DNA of 64,000 nucleotides from Mesorhizobium zhangyense (GTDB lineage Bacteria > Pseudomonadota > Alphaproteobacteria > Rhizobiales > Rhizobiaceae): contig NZ_JAAKZG010000003.1 in the NCBI RefSeq assembly GCF_011045115.1, forward strand, positions 186,001 to 250,000. The letters are read 5' to 3'. Shown piece after piece: positions 17,774 to 26,046 of this stretch (the stretch's first letter is position 1; each line of letters starts with the position of its first letter). Under the pieces are notes generated by a model that was not told where the DNA came from, searched no databases, and saw nothing but the letters and a program-made list of their open reading frames with translations. The translations under genes were made by a program, and so were the position numbers.

Positions 17774-20302
17774 ATGTCAGACTTTCCAGACGACATGCCC
17801 TTCTTCGACGAGGCCCCCTCGCCTCGCGCCACCCCTGCGCGCGCGCCGGCGCAAGGCGGCGGCATTGCCGCGCGCGCCATGGCGGCCCGCCAGGGCTCGG
17901 CTCCCGATTACCTGAAAGGCCTCAACGAAGAGCAGCGGCTGGCGGTGGAAACCATCGACGGCCCGGTGCTTGTGCTGGCCGGCGCCGGCACTGGCAAGAC
18001 GCGCGTGCTGACCACCCGCATCGCCCACATTCTCAGCCTCGGCCGCGCCTTCCCCTCGCAGATTCTCGCCGTGACCTTCACCAACAAGGCCGCGCGCGAA
18101 ATGAAGCAGCGCGTCGGCCTGCTGGTCGGCGAAGCCGTCGAAGGCATGCCGTGGCTCGGCACCTTCCACTCCATCGGCGTGAAAATGCTGCGCCGCCATG
18201 CCGAGCTGGCCGGCCTGCGCTCCGACTTCACCATTTTGGACACCGACGACGTCATCCGCCTGATCAAGCAGCTCATCCAGGCCGAGGGGCTGGACGACAA
18301 GCGCTGGCCGGCGCGCCAGTTCGCCATGATGATCGACGGCTGGAAGAACAAGGGCCTCGGCCCCTCCGAAATTCCCGAGGGCGATGCCCGCGCCTTCGCC
18401 AACGGCAAGGGCCGCCAGCTCTATCAGGCCTATCAGGACCGGCTGAAGACGCTGAACGCCTGCGACTTCGGCGACCTGCTCTGCCATCCCATCCGCATTT
18501 TTCGCGGCAACCCGGATGTCCTGAAGGAATATCACAAGCGCTTCAAATACATTCTCGTCGACGAGTATCAGGACACCAACACCGCCCAATATATGTGGCT
18601 GCGGCTGCTGGCGCAGGAAACCGGCGCGCCCGGCCAGAAGAATGTCTGCTGCGTCGGCGACGACGACCAGTCGATCTACGGCTGGCGCGGTGCCGAGGTC
18701 GACAACATCCTGCGCTTCGACAAGGATTTTCCCGGCGCCGTAGTGATACGGCTGGAGCGCAACTACCGCTCCACGGCCCATATCCTCGGCGCCGCCTCCC
18801 ACCTCATCGCCCACAATGAGGGTCGGTTGGGCAAGACGCTGTTCACCGAAAAGGTCGAGGACGACGACTCCCGGGTCAATGTCCACGCCGCCTGGGATTC
18901 TGAAGAAGAAGCCCGCGCCGTCGGCGAGGAGATCGAAACCGCCCAGCGCAAGGGCCACAAGCTCAACGACATGGCGATCCTTGTGCGCGCCTCCTTCCAG
19001 ATGCGCGAGTTCGAAGACCGCTTCGTTACCCTCGGCCTGAATTACCGCGTCATCGGCGGCCCGCGCTTTTATGAGCGCCAGGAAATCCGCGATGCCATGG
19101 CCTATTTCCGCGTCGTCGCCCAGCCCGCCGACGACCTAGCCTTCGAGCGCATCGTCAACGTGCCCAAGCGCGGTCTTGGCGAGGCTGCCGTAAGACAGGT
19201 CCACGACACCGCGCGCGCGCTGCGCATCCCGATGCTGGAGGCCGCCAGCAACCTCGCCGAAAGCGACGAGCTGAAACCCAAGCCGCGCGCCGCCTTGCGC
19301 GAGGTCGCGGCCAATTTCGAGCGCTGGCAGAAAGCGCTCGACAACACGCCGCACACTGAGCTTGCCGAGACGATCCTCGAGGAGTCCGGCTACACCGACA
19401 TGTGGAAGAACGACCGCTCGGCCGAAGCCCCGGGCCGGCTCGAAAACCTCAAGGAGCTGATCCGCTCCATGGAGGAATATGAGTCGCTGCGCTCTTTCCT
19501 CGAGCACGTCGCCCTTGTCATGGACAGCGAGAAGAACGAAGACCTCGACGCCGTCAACATCATGACGCTGCATTCGGCCAAGGGGCTGGAATTCGAGACT
19601 GTCTTTCTCCCCGGCTGGGAGGAAGGGCTGTTCCCGCACCAGCGCTCGCTCGACGAAGGCGGCCGATCGGGGCTGGAGGAAGAGCGCCGGCTTGCCTATG
19701 TCGGCGTCACCCGCGCCAAGAAGAACCTGCATATCTGGTTCGTTTCCAATCGCCGCATCCACGGCCTGTGGCAATCGACCATCCCGTCGCGCTTTCTCGA
19801 CGAACTGCCCGAGGCTCATGTCGAAGTGGCTGAGGCCGGCAACAGCTATGGCGGCTATGGCGGCGGCTCCTTCGCCGGCGGCCGTGGCGGGCGGCAGAAC
19901 CCCTATGGCGCATCGCGCTTCGACAATGTCGGCCAGGACTCCGGCTCGTTCTCCAACACCTATGCGACGCCGGGCTGGCAGCGCGCGCAGGCGAACCGCA
20001 ACGAGGCAACCGACCGCAACTGGGGCTCGCGCAGCGGCCACGCGGTAGAACGCATCGGCTATGGCGAGACCGATTCAGGCTATGGCGCCGGCCGCGGCTC
20101 GGTCAAAAGCCGCACGATAGAAGGCGAACTCGTCGCCAAATCCGTCTCCGACACCCCCTCGCCCTTCAAGGTCGGCGACCGCGTCTTCCACCAGAAATTC
20201 GGCAACGGCAATGTCTCGGTCGTCGATGGCAACAAGCTGACGATCGATTTCGACAAGGCCGGGCAGAAGCGGGTGCTGGACGGGTTTGTGACGGGGATTT
20301 GA
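17774..20302 (+). CDS. uvrD: UvrD/PcrA-family ATP-dependent DNA helicase
   Basis: This 842-residue superfamily 1A 3'-5' helicase acts in nucleotide-excision and mismatch repair and clears stalled forks. Visible motifs are Q-motif LNEEQRLAVE, Walker A AGAGTGKT (69-76), motif Ia TFTNKAAREMK, motif II VDEYQDTN, motif III GDDDQSIYGWRGA, motif IV RLERNYRS, motif V TLHSAKGLEFE and motif VI VGVTRAKKNL. The first 45 residues are a Pro/Ala-rich extension. Residues about 688-778 form a Gly/Tyr/Arg/Asn-rich low-complexity linker (SYGGYGGGSFAGGRGG). The end (about 791-842) is the Tudor-like PcrA C-terminal domain (FKVGDRVFHQKFGNG). The start at 17774 fits better than an in-frame ATG 6 nt earlier. Confidence 0.93.
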   Translation: MSDFPDDMPFFDEAPSPRATPARAPAQGGGIAARAMAARQGSAPDYLKGLNEEQRLAVETIDGPVLVLAGAGTGKTRVLTTRIAHILSLGRAFPSQILAVTFTNKAAREMKQRVGLLVGEAVEGMPWLGTFHSIGVKMLRRHAELAGLRSDFTILDTDDVIRLIKQLIQAEGLDDKRWPARQFAMMIDGWKNKGLGPSEIPEGDARAFANGKGRQLYQAYQDRLKTLNACDFGDLLCHPIRIFRGNPDVLKEYHKRFKYILVDEYQDTNTAQYMWLRLLAQETGAPGQKNVCCVGDDDQSIYGWRGAEVDNILRFDKDFPGAVVIRLERNYRSTAHILGAASHLIAHNEGRLGKTLFTEKVEDDDSRVNVHAAWDSEEEARAVGEEIETAQRKGHKLNDMAILVRASFQMREFEDRFVTLGLNYRVIGGPRFYERQEIRDAMAYFRVVAQPADDLAFERIVNVPKRGLGEAAVRQVHDTARALRIPMLEAASNLAESDELKPKPRAALREVAANFERWQKALDNTPHTELAETILEESGYTDMWKNDRSAEAPGRLENLKELIRSMEEYESLRSFLEHVALVMDSEKNEDLDAVNIMTLHSAKGLEFETVFLPGWEEGLFPHQRSLDEGGRSGLEEERRLAYVGVTRAKKNLHIWFVSNRRIHGLWQSTIPSRFLDELPEAHVEVAEAGNSYGGYGGGSFAGGRGGRQNPYGASRFDNVGQDSGSFSNTYATPGWQRAQANRNEATDRNWGSRSGHAVERIGYGETDSGYGAGRGSVKSRTIEGELVAKSVSDTPSPFKVGDRVFHQKFGNGNVSVVDGNKLTIDFDKAGQKRVLDGFVTGI

Positions 20303-20313
20303 GGAGCGCCATT

Positions 20314-20473
20314 CCTTCTCCCCTTGTGGGAGAAGGTGGATTGGCGCGCAGCGCCAAGACGGATGCGGGGTGCTGGAAGAAACTCCAGCGTCTGCATCCC
20401 GTCCAACACCCCTCATCCGACCTCCCCCGGAACAAGTCCGGGCTCGGCCACCTTCTCCCACAAGGGGAGAAGG
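20314..20473. repeat. 160-bp palindromic intergenic repeat
   Basis: The ends are a perfect 26-bp inverted repeat: 20314-20339 starts CCTTCTCCCCTTGTGGGAG, and its reverse complement is at 20448-20473. Each arm is itself nearly palindromic. Inside are further imperfect stems. It fills the gap between the convergent uvrD and the 93-residue protein genes. This looks like a dispersed rhizobial mosaic/REP-like element; copy number cannot be judged from one window. Confidence 0.75.
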
Positions 20474-20486
20474 AGAGGTGTCTAGC

Positions 20487-20768
20487 CTACCCCCGCATCG
20501 CCCTCAACTTCTCCGCCGCTTCCGCTGCGAGGTCGACATAGCGTTCTTCCAGCGTCTCGGCGGCTTTGATGATATCGAAATCGTAGCCGTATTTTTCGAG
20601 GATCTTGGTCAGTTTCTCGACGAACTGGGCCTGCTCCTCCAGCGCATGGAACAGTGAACCGACCTGTTCGGCGCTGATTTCGGGGTCGGAGAGCATTTTC
20701 GGCACTTCCTTGCCCATACGGGCGCCCGCCTCGGTCTGCTCTTTCAGTATCTCAAGCCAGTCGGTCAA
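20487..20768 (-). CDS. Conserved small acidic helical protein, TTG start
   Basis: This 93-residue helical protein begins (M)TDWLEILKEQTEAG and has a regular amphipathic pattern (SAEQVGSLFHALEEQAQFVE, then YGYDFDIIKAAETLEERYVD). I recall similar proteins as conserved hypotheticals in rhizobia; no function is known. No ATG fits: TTG 20768 has GGAGAG upstream at normal spacing. The frame extends much further right but enters DNA that is clearly non-coding or belongs to the opposite strand. It is convergent with uvrD. Confidence 0.7.
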   Translation of the reverse strand: MTDWLEILKEQTEAGARMGKEVPKMLSDPEISAEQVGSLFHALEEQAQFVEKLTKILEKYGYDFDIIKAAETLEERYVDLAAEAAEKLRAMRG

Positions 20769-20911
20769 ATCATCTCTCCGTTCGCGGGCACCATGCCCGC
20801 CCGCTTCCCGCGCCGTCAACTCGCAAGGGCGGTCGGGCAAACCACAACCCGCCACAACCACAGGATACATACAACCATAACGCGAAGTTTGCCGAATGCA
20901 TGCAAATGTTT

Positions 20912-21001
20912 CGGGGCGGGCAAGAGCCCGTACCCTCCGCTTCCCGGCGGGGTACTCCAGCCCCTTCCGCCTCGACACCCCCGCAGGCGGAAGGGGTTTT
21001 T
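20912..21001 (+). ncRNA. Structured RNA with intrinsic terminator: leader/attenuator or small RNA candidate
   Basis: Three successive hairpins lie just before the outer-membrane protein gene. They are CGGGC-AAGA-GCCCG (20917-20930), a GTACC/GGTAC stem (20930-20934 with 20951-20955) enclosing CCGC/GCGG with a CCTCC stretch, and a terminator stem of 12 bp (20961-20972 with 20985-20996) followed by five T. The order resembles trans-acting rhizobial small RNAs carrying a CCUCC anti-ribosome-binding motif. Because no promoter space remains before the GTG at 21025, it could equally be a transcription attenuator. No promoter was convincingly identified. Confidence 0.45.
20961..21001 (+). terminator. 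Strong intrinsic terminator
   Basis: A perfect 12-bp GC-rich stem (CCCCTTCCGCCT with AGGCGGAAGGGG, 12-nt loop) is followed directly by TTTTT. It is oriented on the plus strand, 24 bp before the chosen GTG start of the outer-membrane protein gene. Confidence 0.8.
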
Positions 21002-21024
21002 CGAAGCCGAACCCGGAGCGCGCC

Positions 21025-22209
21025 GTGCGGGTCAAACGTGCCTCTCTCATGCTGGCTCTTCTGGCAACGCCATCGGCGGCAGCCGATCTTGCGCCGGCTG
21101 CACCAACTGCCCCACCAGCACCAAAGATTGTCACCAGCGTCGAGCGCCACTGGACCAGCAATGCGCTCGACAGCGAATTTGCCATTCCCGACTGGTATTC
21201 GCTGATCCGCGGCTCGCTGCAGCACGAATGGCAGATCGACGACGGGACGGTGAAATTCGGCGCGGAAATCCAGGCGACCCGCTACGACACGGTCAAGATC
21301 GAGGACGACCGCGCCGGCGCGCTTCTGCTCGACGTGACCAAGCGCGTCAGCCCCGCGCTGGAACTGCGCGGCACCCTCACCTACCGGCTTTCGACGGAAG
21401 GCGACGATTTTACCATTGGCCCCTTCATCATAGGCACGCGCGCGCCCAAGCAGGTGTTCGGCGCACAGGGACAGGCCGGCATCGATCTCGGCGGCGGCAC
21501 AGCCCTCATCCTCGAACTGGCCAACGCTTATGAACTGCTCGGCGAATCCCGCTTCCAGGACGATGTGCTGCCGCGCACGAAACTCGATCCCGACAAGAAC
21601 CGCACGCAGGTCGGCGCAAAACTCATGCGCACGGTCGGTCAGGCAGCCTACGGCGTTTCGTCTTCGGCGCAATTCGTCTCGGTGGAAAAGCTCGGCTCGC
21701 CGCCCGTCGGCCTGTCGCTCGCCGAATACACGCTGCAGGCCGAGGCCGGCTACAAGCGCCAGACCGGAGCCAGCATCACCGGCGCGCTCGGCGTCCAGAT
21801 GCTACGCGGCGCACAGGACATCTATCAGAGCGTGCGCCCGACGTGGCGGGTAGCCGTCGCGCAGCCCCTGCCGCATGGCTTCGAATTGCGCGGCGCCTAT
21901 TTCGGCCGCTTCGAGACCATCGACAGCGACGACCCGCTGGCCTCATGGCTGCAGCGCGGCGAGATCGAGGCGCGGTTTCTGCTCAATGAACGCCTGGCGC
22001 TTGCCTCCGGTGCCTTCGCTGAACTGAAGGAAAACCTGCTCTACGAAAACAAGGAACGCGCCCACGGCCTCTATGGCGAAGCCAGCTTCCAGGCGACCAA
22101 GGCTGTCTCGCTGGTCGTCCGTGTCGACTACACGCAGCGCTTCCTGACGGTGATCGATGTCGAGAAGAAGACCGTCGATGCCTTCATCGGCATCCGGACG
22201 AAGATCTGA
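21025..22209 (+). CDS. Outer-membrane beta-barrel protein, conserved hypothetical
   Basis: With a GTG start the 394-residue product begins MRVKRASLMLALLATPSAAAD, a typical signal peptide with AXA cleavage near residue 18-20. A short Pro/Ala linker follows, then alternating amphipathic beta strands to the end. The last strand region closes with a barrel-like hydrophobic pattern, TVDAFIGIRTKI. No ligand or catalytic motif is visible. Similar barrel proteins of about 400 residues are conserved hypotheticals in rhizobia. An ATG at 20896 would add 43 residues that read through the structured RNA and lack leader character, so it is rejected. Confidence 0.7.
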   Translation: MRVKRASLMLALLATPSAAADLAPAAPTAPPAPKIVTSVERHWTSNALDSEFAIPDWYSLIRGSLQHEWQIDDGTVKFGAEIQATRYDTVKIEDDRAGALLLDVTKRVSPALELRGTLTYRLSTEGDDFTIGPFIIGTRAPKQVFGAQGQAGIDLGGGTALILELANAYELLGESRFQDDVLPRTKLDPDKNRTQVGAKLMRTVGQAAYGVSSSAQFVSVEKLGSPPVGLSLAEYTLQAEAGYKRQTGASITGALGVQMLRGAQDIYQSVRPTWRVAVAQPLPHGFELRGAYFGRFETIDSDDPLASWLQRGEIEARFLLNERLALASGAFAELKENLLYENKERAHGLYGEASFQATKAVSLVVRVDYTQRFLTVIDVEKKTVDAFIGIRTKI

Positions 22210-22221
22210 AGCTGCCGGTCC

Positions 22222-22366
22222 AAAACCTGTTCAGAAACTCGCTCCGGCGAGTCAGATGGTGGCGGTTTCGAGAACCGGAACGGAGCGTACGTTTGGGTAC
22301 GTGAGCACCGGAAGCGCAGAAAACGCCGGCAGATGGCCGCCGGAGTAGAGGTTATGAGCAGGTTTT
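22222..22366. repeat. 145-bp imperfect palindrome (RIME-like)
   Basis: The left end AAAACCTGTTCAGAAACTC (22222-22240) is mirrored by the reverse complement of 22348-22366 with few mismatches. The symmetry continues inward (CTCCGGCG, GGCGGTTTC) to a central CGTAC-N6-GTACG. The element fills the space between the outer-membrane protein gene and the secreted repeat protein gene. It resembles rhizobial intergenic mosaic elements from memory; the family name is not verified. Confidence 0.65.
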
Positions 22367-22370
22367 CAGG

Positions 22371-22398
22371 CAGGAGGGGCGCAACTCCCTCCTGCCCT
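22371..22398. terminator. Hairpin next to the secreted repeat protein gene
   Basis: GGCAGGAGGG pairs with CCCTCCTGCC around a short loop. There is no clear T-run on either side, so it is a possible but imperfect terminator for the minus-strand gene ending at 22429. Confidence 0.4.
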
Positions 22399-22428
22399 GC
22401 ATGCATGCTCATGATTGCTGGCCGGGAA

Positions 22429-22749
22429 TTACTTCTTCAGCTTGTAGCTGTTGCCGCCCAGGAGATTGATACCGACGCCATTGAGGACGCCGTTCAGCAC
22501 GCCGACGGTGTTCCCGTTCAGGATGCCGGTGCTGTTGCCGCTGAGGATGTTGTTTCCGCTGAGGATCGGCGAGCCGTTCAGCAGGTTGACGCCAAGGCCG
22601 ATATTGCCGAGGCCGATCGACGGCGACACGTTGATGAGGCCGCTCGACTGGCTGAAGTTGCCGGTGTTGGAGCCCCAGCCGCCGGCATGTGCCGAAACAG
22701 CCGAGAAGGAAACAATAGTAGCAGTAAGTGCATAGATGATCGTCTTCAT
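22429..22749 (-). CDS. Secreted Gly/Asn/Leu-rich repeat protein
   Basis: This 106-residue protein has a clear signal peptide (MKTIIYALTATIVSFSAV, cleavage after SAHA, residue about 22). The mature part is low in complexity: repeats of L-x-G-N/S units such as LLNGSPILSGNNILSGN and ILNGNTVGVLNGVLNG, ending in the basic SYKLKK. It has no Cys and almost no charge until the tail. The pattern suggests stacked short beta strands or an amyloid/adhesin-like surface material, but it does not match curlin repeats I can recall. AAAGGAGAG precedes ATG 22749. The upstream 230 bp is distinctly AT-rich, as often seen for silenced or developmentally controlled surface genes. Confidence 0.75.
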   Translation of the reverse strand: MKTIIYALTATIVSFSAVSAHAGGWGSNTGNFSQSSGLINVSPSIGLGNIGLGVNLLNGSPILSGNNILSGNSTGILNGNTVGVLNGVLNGVGINLLGGNSYKLKK

Positions 22750-22978
22750 GATGTACTCTCCTTTGTTGCTTACAGTGTTTCCCTCTGCTTCCCGTCTTGT
22801 TCTCCGAGTTTGATTATTCACACGCAATCAAATCATGCAATCTTGAATTGTAGTATTTCATTAATACAACCTGTTTTCCATTTTTTAACTTTAATCTTTT
22901 ACCTTAAGGAAAATGGTTACCGTCGCAGCCTGAAAGCCGCATCAGATCATCTTGGAGCGGATGATAACCCTGGAAAAC

Positions 22979-23620
22979 TCAGGGTTTGCGCGCTTCCCAG
23001 CGATCGAGAAAAGCTTCGATCGGCATCGACTGCATGTCGGGGATGGCGTCGGCAAGATGCCCGAGCGGCCAGTCCCACCAGGCCAGCGCCTCGATGCGAC
23101 TGGCAATCTCGATGGGAAAACGGCGGCGCAGCGGCTTTGCCGGCACGCCGGTGACGATCTCATAGGCGCCGACATCGCGCGTCACCACCGCATTGGCGCC
23201 TATCACCGCGCCATTGCCGATGCTGACACCCGGCATGATGACCGCGCCATGGCCGATCCAGACATCATGGCCGATGGTCACGGCCTTGCCCTGCCGGCGC
23301 GCCTTGAAGTCGCCATCGACGCCGAGATAGCGGAAATATTCGTTCGGCCGGTAGCTCACCTTGTGCGTGGTGAGGCGCTCAATGGGATGTTCAAGCGCAT
23401 TGATGCGGGTGTTGGCAGCGATGGAGCAGAACTTGCCGATCGTCGTGTAGATCGCTTCGGCATGCCGCTCGAAATAGGAAAAGTCGCCGACCGTCACCTC
23501 GCGCAGGATGACGCGCTCGCCGATCGCGGCATAGCGGCCGAGCTTGGAGCTTTTCAGCTCGGCTGTCGGATGGATGCGCGGCTCGGCATCCTTGAAGCGC
23601 AGGGCGGGGTTCGGGTCCAT
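22979..23620 (-). CDS. Hexapeptide-repeat acetyltransferase, phosphonate-associated type
   Basis: This 213-residue left-handed beta-helix transferase has hexapeptide repeats around GRYAAIGERVILREVTVGDF and VWIGHGAVIMPGVSIG, with the xenobiotic acetyltransferase-like HDVWIGHGA and the C-terminal TGVPAKPLRRRF. The motif YTTIGKFCSIAANTRINALEH with the spacing to HPIERLTTHK matches the subgroup often found inside phn (C-P lyase) clusters. No phn genes are in this window, so it is an orphan here. The reaction is presumably acyl-CoA-dependent O- or N-acetylation. Assignment to the superfamily is secure; the substrate is unknown. Confidence 0.82.
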   Translation of the reverse strand: MDPNPALRFKDAEPRIHPTAELKSSKLGRYAAIGERVILREVTVGDFSYFERHAEAIYTTIGKFCSIAANTRINALEHPIERLTTHKVSYRPNEYFRYLGVDGDFKARRQGKAVTIGHDVWIGHGAVIMPGVSIGNGAVIGANAVVTRDVGAYEIVTGVPAKPLRRRFPIEIASRIEALAWWDWPLGHLADAIPDMQSMPIEAFLDRWEARKP

Positions 23621-23670
23621 GCTGGCGCTTTACGCCGCCTCGCTTTGCCCCGCAAGCCGGTCGAATTGGC

Positions 23671-24156
23671 TTACTGCGGCTTGCCGTCGGACCAGACGAC
23701 GTTCTGGTCGTAGAGCGGGACCGTTGTCACCGCCATCTTCGCCGAACCGTCCTGCACCTGGCGGGAATGGGAGAGATAGATCAGCGTATCGTTCTTCTTG
23801 TCGTAGATACGGTTCACCACCTGCTTCTTCCAGATCAGGCTGATGCCCTGCTTGAACACCTCCTCGCCTTCCTCGCTCATGTCGATCTTGCCGATGGTGA
23901 TCGGCCCGGTCTGGCGGCAGGAGATGGAGGAATCGGACGGGTTTTCGAACCAGTTGCCCTTCTGCAGCCGGTCGACGACGCCGCGGTCGAAATAGGAGAT
24001 GTGGCAGGTCACGCCTTCGACTGCGGGGTCCTTCACCGCCTCGACGATGATGTCGTTGCCGAGCCAGTCGACGCCGACCCTGCCGACCTCCTGCGCGGAC
24101 GCTGGCGCGACCGCGCCAACGAGAAGAGCAACAGCACCGTACAAAGCCAGACGCAT
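23671..24156 (-). CDS. creA: CreA family periplasmic protein
   Basis: This 161-residue protein has a signal peptide (MRLALYGAVALLVGAVAPASA) and a conserved body typical of CreA: EVGRVGVDWLGNDIIVEAVK, GVTCHISYFDRGVVDRL, SISCRQTGPI and VYDKKNDTL-like IYDKKNDTLIYL. The function of CreA is still unknown; two Cys may form a disulphide in the periplasm. AGGAGG sits 8 nt before ATG 24156, which rules out the longer in-frame start. Confidence 0.88.
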   Translation of the reverse strand: MRLALYGAVALLVGAVAPASAQEVGRVGVDWLGNDIIVEAVKDPAVEGVTCHISYFDRGVVDRLQKGNWFENPSDSSISCRQTGPITIGKIDMSEEGEEVFKQGISLIWKKQVVNRIYDKKNDTLIYLSHSRQVQDGSAKMAVTTVPLYDQNVVWSDGKPQ

Positions 24157-24298
24157 GAAAACCTCCTGCAAGGAAAAATTCCGTTCGCAACAATTGGGGC
24201 AGCGCAAGCCAGCTTGCAAGCCCAAGGCCGAAAGTGCCGGCCTCTGCGCCCACCGCCAGCGGCATCATGGCCTCTTTTTCGAGCTCGCCACAAAGACT

Positions 24299-24472
24299 AT
24301 GTTACCGCCAATGAGACAGCGCCTTTCGGCTCCGGTGGCGACGACCGCAAAGATCATCCTCGGCACGGCGGCTTTTGCCGCTCTGGCTGGCGTGGCCTTT
24401 GCCGCGTGGATGGAGAACGGGGCAGCGATCTTCATGGCCACGGTGGAAGCCGGGCTTGCCTGGTGTTTCTAG
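24299..24472 (+). CDS. Small membrane protein
   Basis: This is a 57-residue open frame, MLPPMRQRLSAPVATTAK, followed by a single hydrophobic helix (IILGTAAFAALAGVAFAAW) and a second short one (AAIFMATVEAGLAWCF). The ribosome binding site is weak. It lies 73 bp upstream of the SCO1-type gene on the same strand. It could be a membrane partner of the copper chaperone or simply a small conserved hypothetical. Confidence 0.5.
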   Translation: MLPPMRQRLSAPVATTAKIILGTAAFAALAGVAFAAWMENGAAIFMATVEAGLAWCF

Positions 24473-24545
24473 ATCGCGCCCCGGGAAAGATCGCAGTCGA
24501 ACAAAAAAACGATAGATTCAGGTTTACGGGCGGAAATTCCATATC

Positions 24546-25124
24546 ATGATGCGTGCAATCCTCGTTGGCATACTGGTTCTCATGGCTGCCGGCATCGGCT
24601 GGCTCACCTTCGACTGGTACCAGACCCGCCACGGCGGCGAGCCCTATGGCGCGCCGTTCACGCTTACCGACCAGAAGGGCCAGCCGATTACCGAGGCGGC
24701 GTTCCGCGGCCAGCCGACGGCGCTGTTCTTCGGCTTCACGCATTGCCCGGAGGTCTGCCCGACGACACTGTTCGAAATGGACGGCTGGCTGAAGAAGATC
24801 GGCAACGAAGGCAAGGACATCAAGGTCTACTTCATCTCCATCGATCCGGAGCGCGATACACCCGAAATCATGAATTCCTATGTCAGCAACGTCTCCGACC
24901 GCGTAACCGGCATCACCGGCGCGCCGGACAAGGTTGCGGCCATGGCCAAGGCATTCGGCATCTACTCGAAAAAAGTGCCGCTCGAAGGCAGCGACTACAC
25001 GATGGATCATACCGCTTCCGTGCTGCTGCTCGACGGCAAGGGCGACTTCTTCGGCACAATCGCTTACGGGGAAAGCGGCGACACGGCTGTAGCCAAGCTG
25101 AAACGGCTTGCGGGCAAGGGCTGA
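24546..25124 (+). CDS. SCO1/SenC/PrrC-family copper chaperone
   Basis: This 192-residue protein is anchored by an N-terminal membrane helix (residues 3-20) with a periplasmic thioredoxin-like domain. The copper ligands are Cys67 and Cys71 in THCPEVCPTT and His155 in MDHTASV, all present. It delivers copper to the CuA/CuB centres of cytochrome oxidase or acts as a thiol reductase there. No oxidase genes are in the window. It is followed 48 bp later by prmA; cotranscription is possible but unproven. Confidence 0.92.
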   Translation: MMRAILVGILVLMAAGIGWLTFDWYQTRHGGEPYGAPFTLTDQKGQPITEAAFRGQPTALFFGFTHCPEVCPTTLFEMDGWLKKIGNEGKDIKVYFISIDPERDTPEIMNSYVSNVSDRVTGITGAPDKVAAMAKAFGIYSKKVPLEGSDYTMDHTASVLLLDGKGDFFGTIAYGESGDTAVAKLKRLAGKG

Positions 25125-25172
25125 AACGTTCAAAAGCGGGCGACGCTTCCTCTCTTCCGATCGCGAAATTCC

Positions 25173-26045
25173 ATGACCCAGACACGCCTCCATCTGACGG
25201 CCGGGCGCGCCGAAGCCAACCGCATCTTCGTTGCTTTCGAAACCGAGTTCGAGGAGGACGGCTTCCCGATCGCCGTGCTGGAACAGGACGAGGAGCGCGA
25301 CATTCAGGAAGTGTCGATCTACGCCGATGGCGATATCGATGATGCCGAGCGCCGCATGCGCCAGGTGCTCGAGGGCCTGTCGCTGCAAAAGACGATCGAG
25401 CGCGAAATCCTGCCCGATACGGACTGGGTTGCGCTGTCACTCGAAGGCTTGAAACCGGTTCGCGCCGGACGCTTTTTCGTCCACGGCGCGCATGACCGAG
25501 ACAAGCAGCGGCCCGGCGAACTGTCGATTGAAATCGAGGCCGGGCTTGCCTTCGGCACCGGCCATCACGGCACGACATCCGGCTGTCTGGACGTTCTGGA
25601 GACCGTGGCGCGGCGCGAGCGGCCAAGGAATGCGCTCGACCTCGGCACCGGCAGCGCAGTTCTCGCTATTGGCTTGGCGAAATTCGCACATATTCCGGTG
25701 CTGGCGACAGACATCGATCCGATTGCGACAAAAGTCGCGGCGGACAATGCGCGGCTGAATGGTGTCTCGGCCTATGTCGAAGCGTACACCGCGCCGGGCT
25801 TTCACCACCCGATCTTCGCCGCGCGCGGCCCCTTCGACCTGATCGTCGCCAATATCCTGGCGCGGCCACTGATGAAGCTCGCGCCGCAGATGGCGCATCA
25901 CCTCGTTCCCGGCGGTTCGATCGTCCTTTCAGGCATTCTGGAGCGGCAGCGCAATGCAGTTCTGGCCGCTTACATCGGCCAGAACTTTCGCCATGTGCGC
26001 ACCCTGGCCCGCGAAGGCTGGGTGACGCTTCACCTGAAGCGGTGA
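25173..26045 (+). CDS. prmA: Ribosomal protein L11 methyltransferase
   Basis: This 290-residue SAM-dependent methyltransferase modifies L11 at several lysines and its N-terminus. The N-terminal substrate-recognition domain (1-100) is followed by the linker [22 protein letters not shown] motif [14 protein letters not shown] (155-167), acidic loop [16 protein letters not shown] and the active-site-region VANILARPL. It ends with [12 protein letters not shown]. The length matches the family. No strong ribosome binding site precedes the ATG. Confidence 0.93.
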   Translation: MTQTRLHLTAGRAEANRIFVAFETEFEEDGFPIAVLEQDEERDIQEVSIYADGDIDDAERRMRQVLEGLSLQKTIEREILPDTDWVALSLEGLKPVRAGRFFVHGAHDRDKQRPGELSIEIEAGLAFGTGHHGTTSGCLDVLETVARRERPRNALDLGTGSAVLAIGLAKFAHIPVLATDIDPIATKVAADNARLNGVSAYVEAYTAPGFHHPIFAARGPFDLIVANILARPLMKLAPQMAHHLVPGGSIVLSGILERQRNAVLAAYIGQNFRHVRTLAREGWVTLHLKR

Positions 26046-26046
26046 G

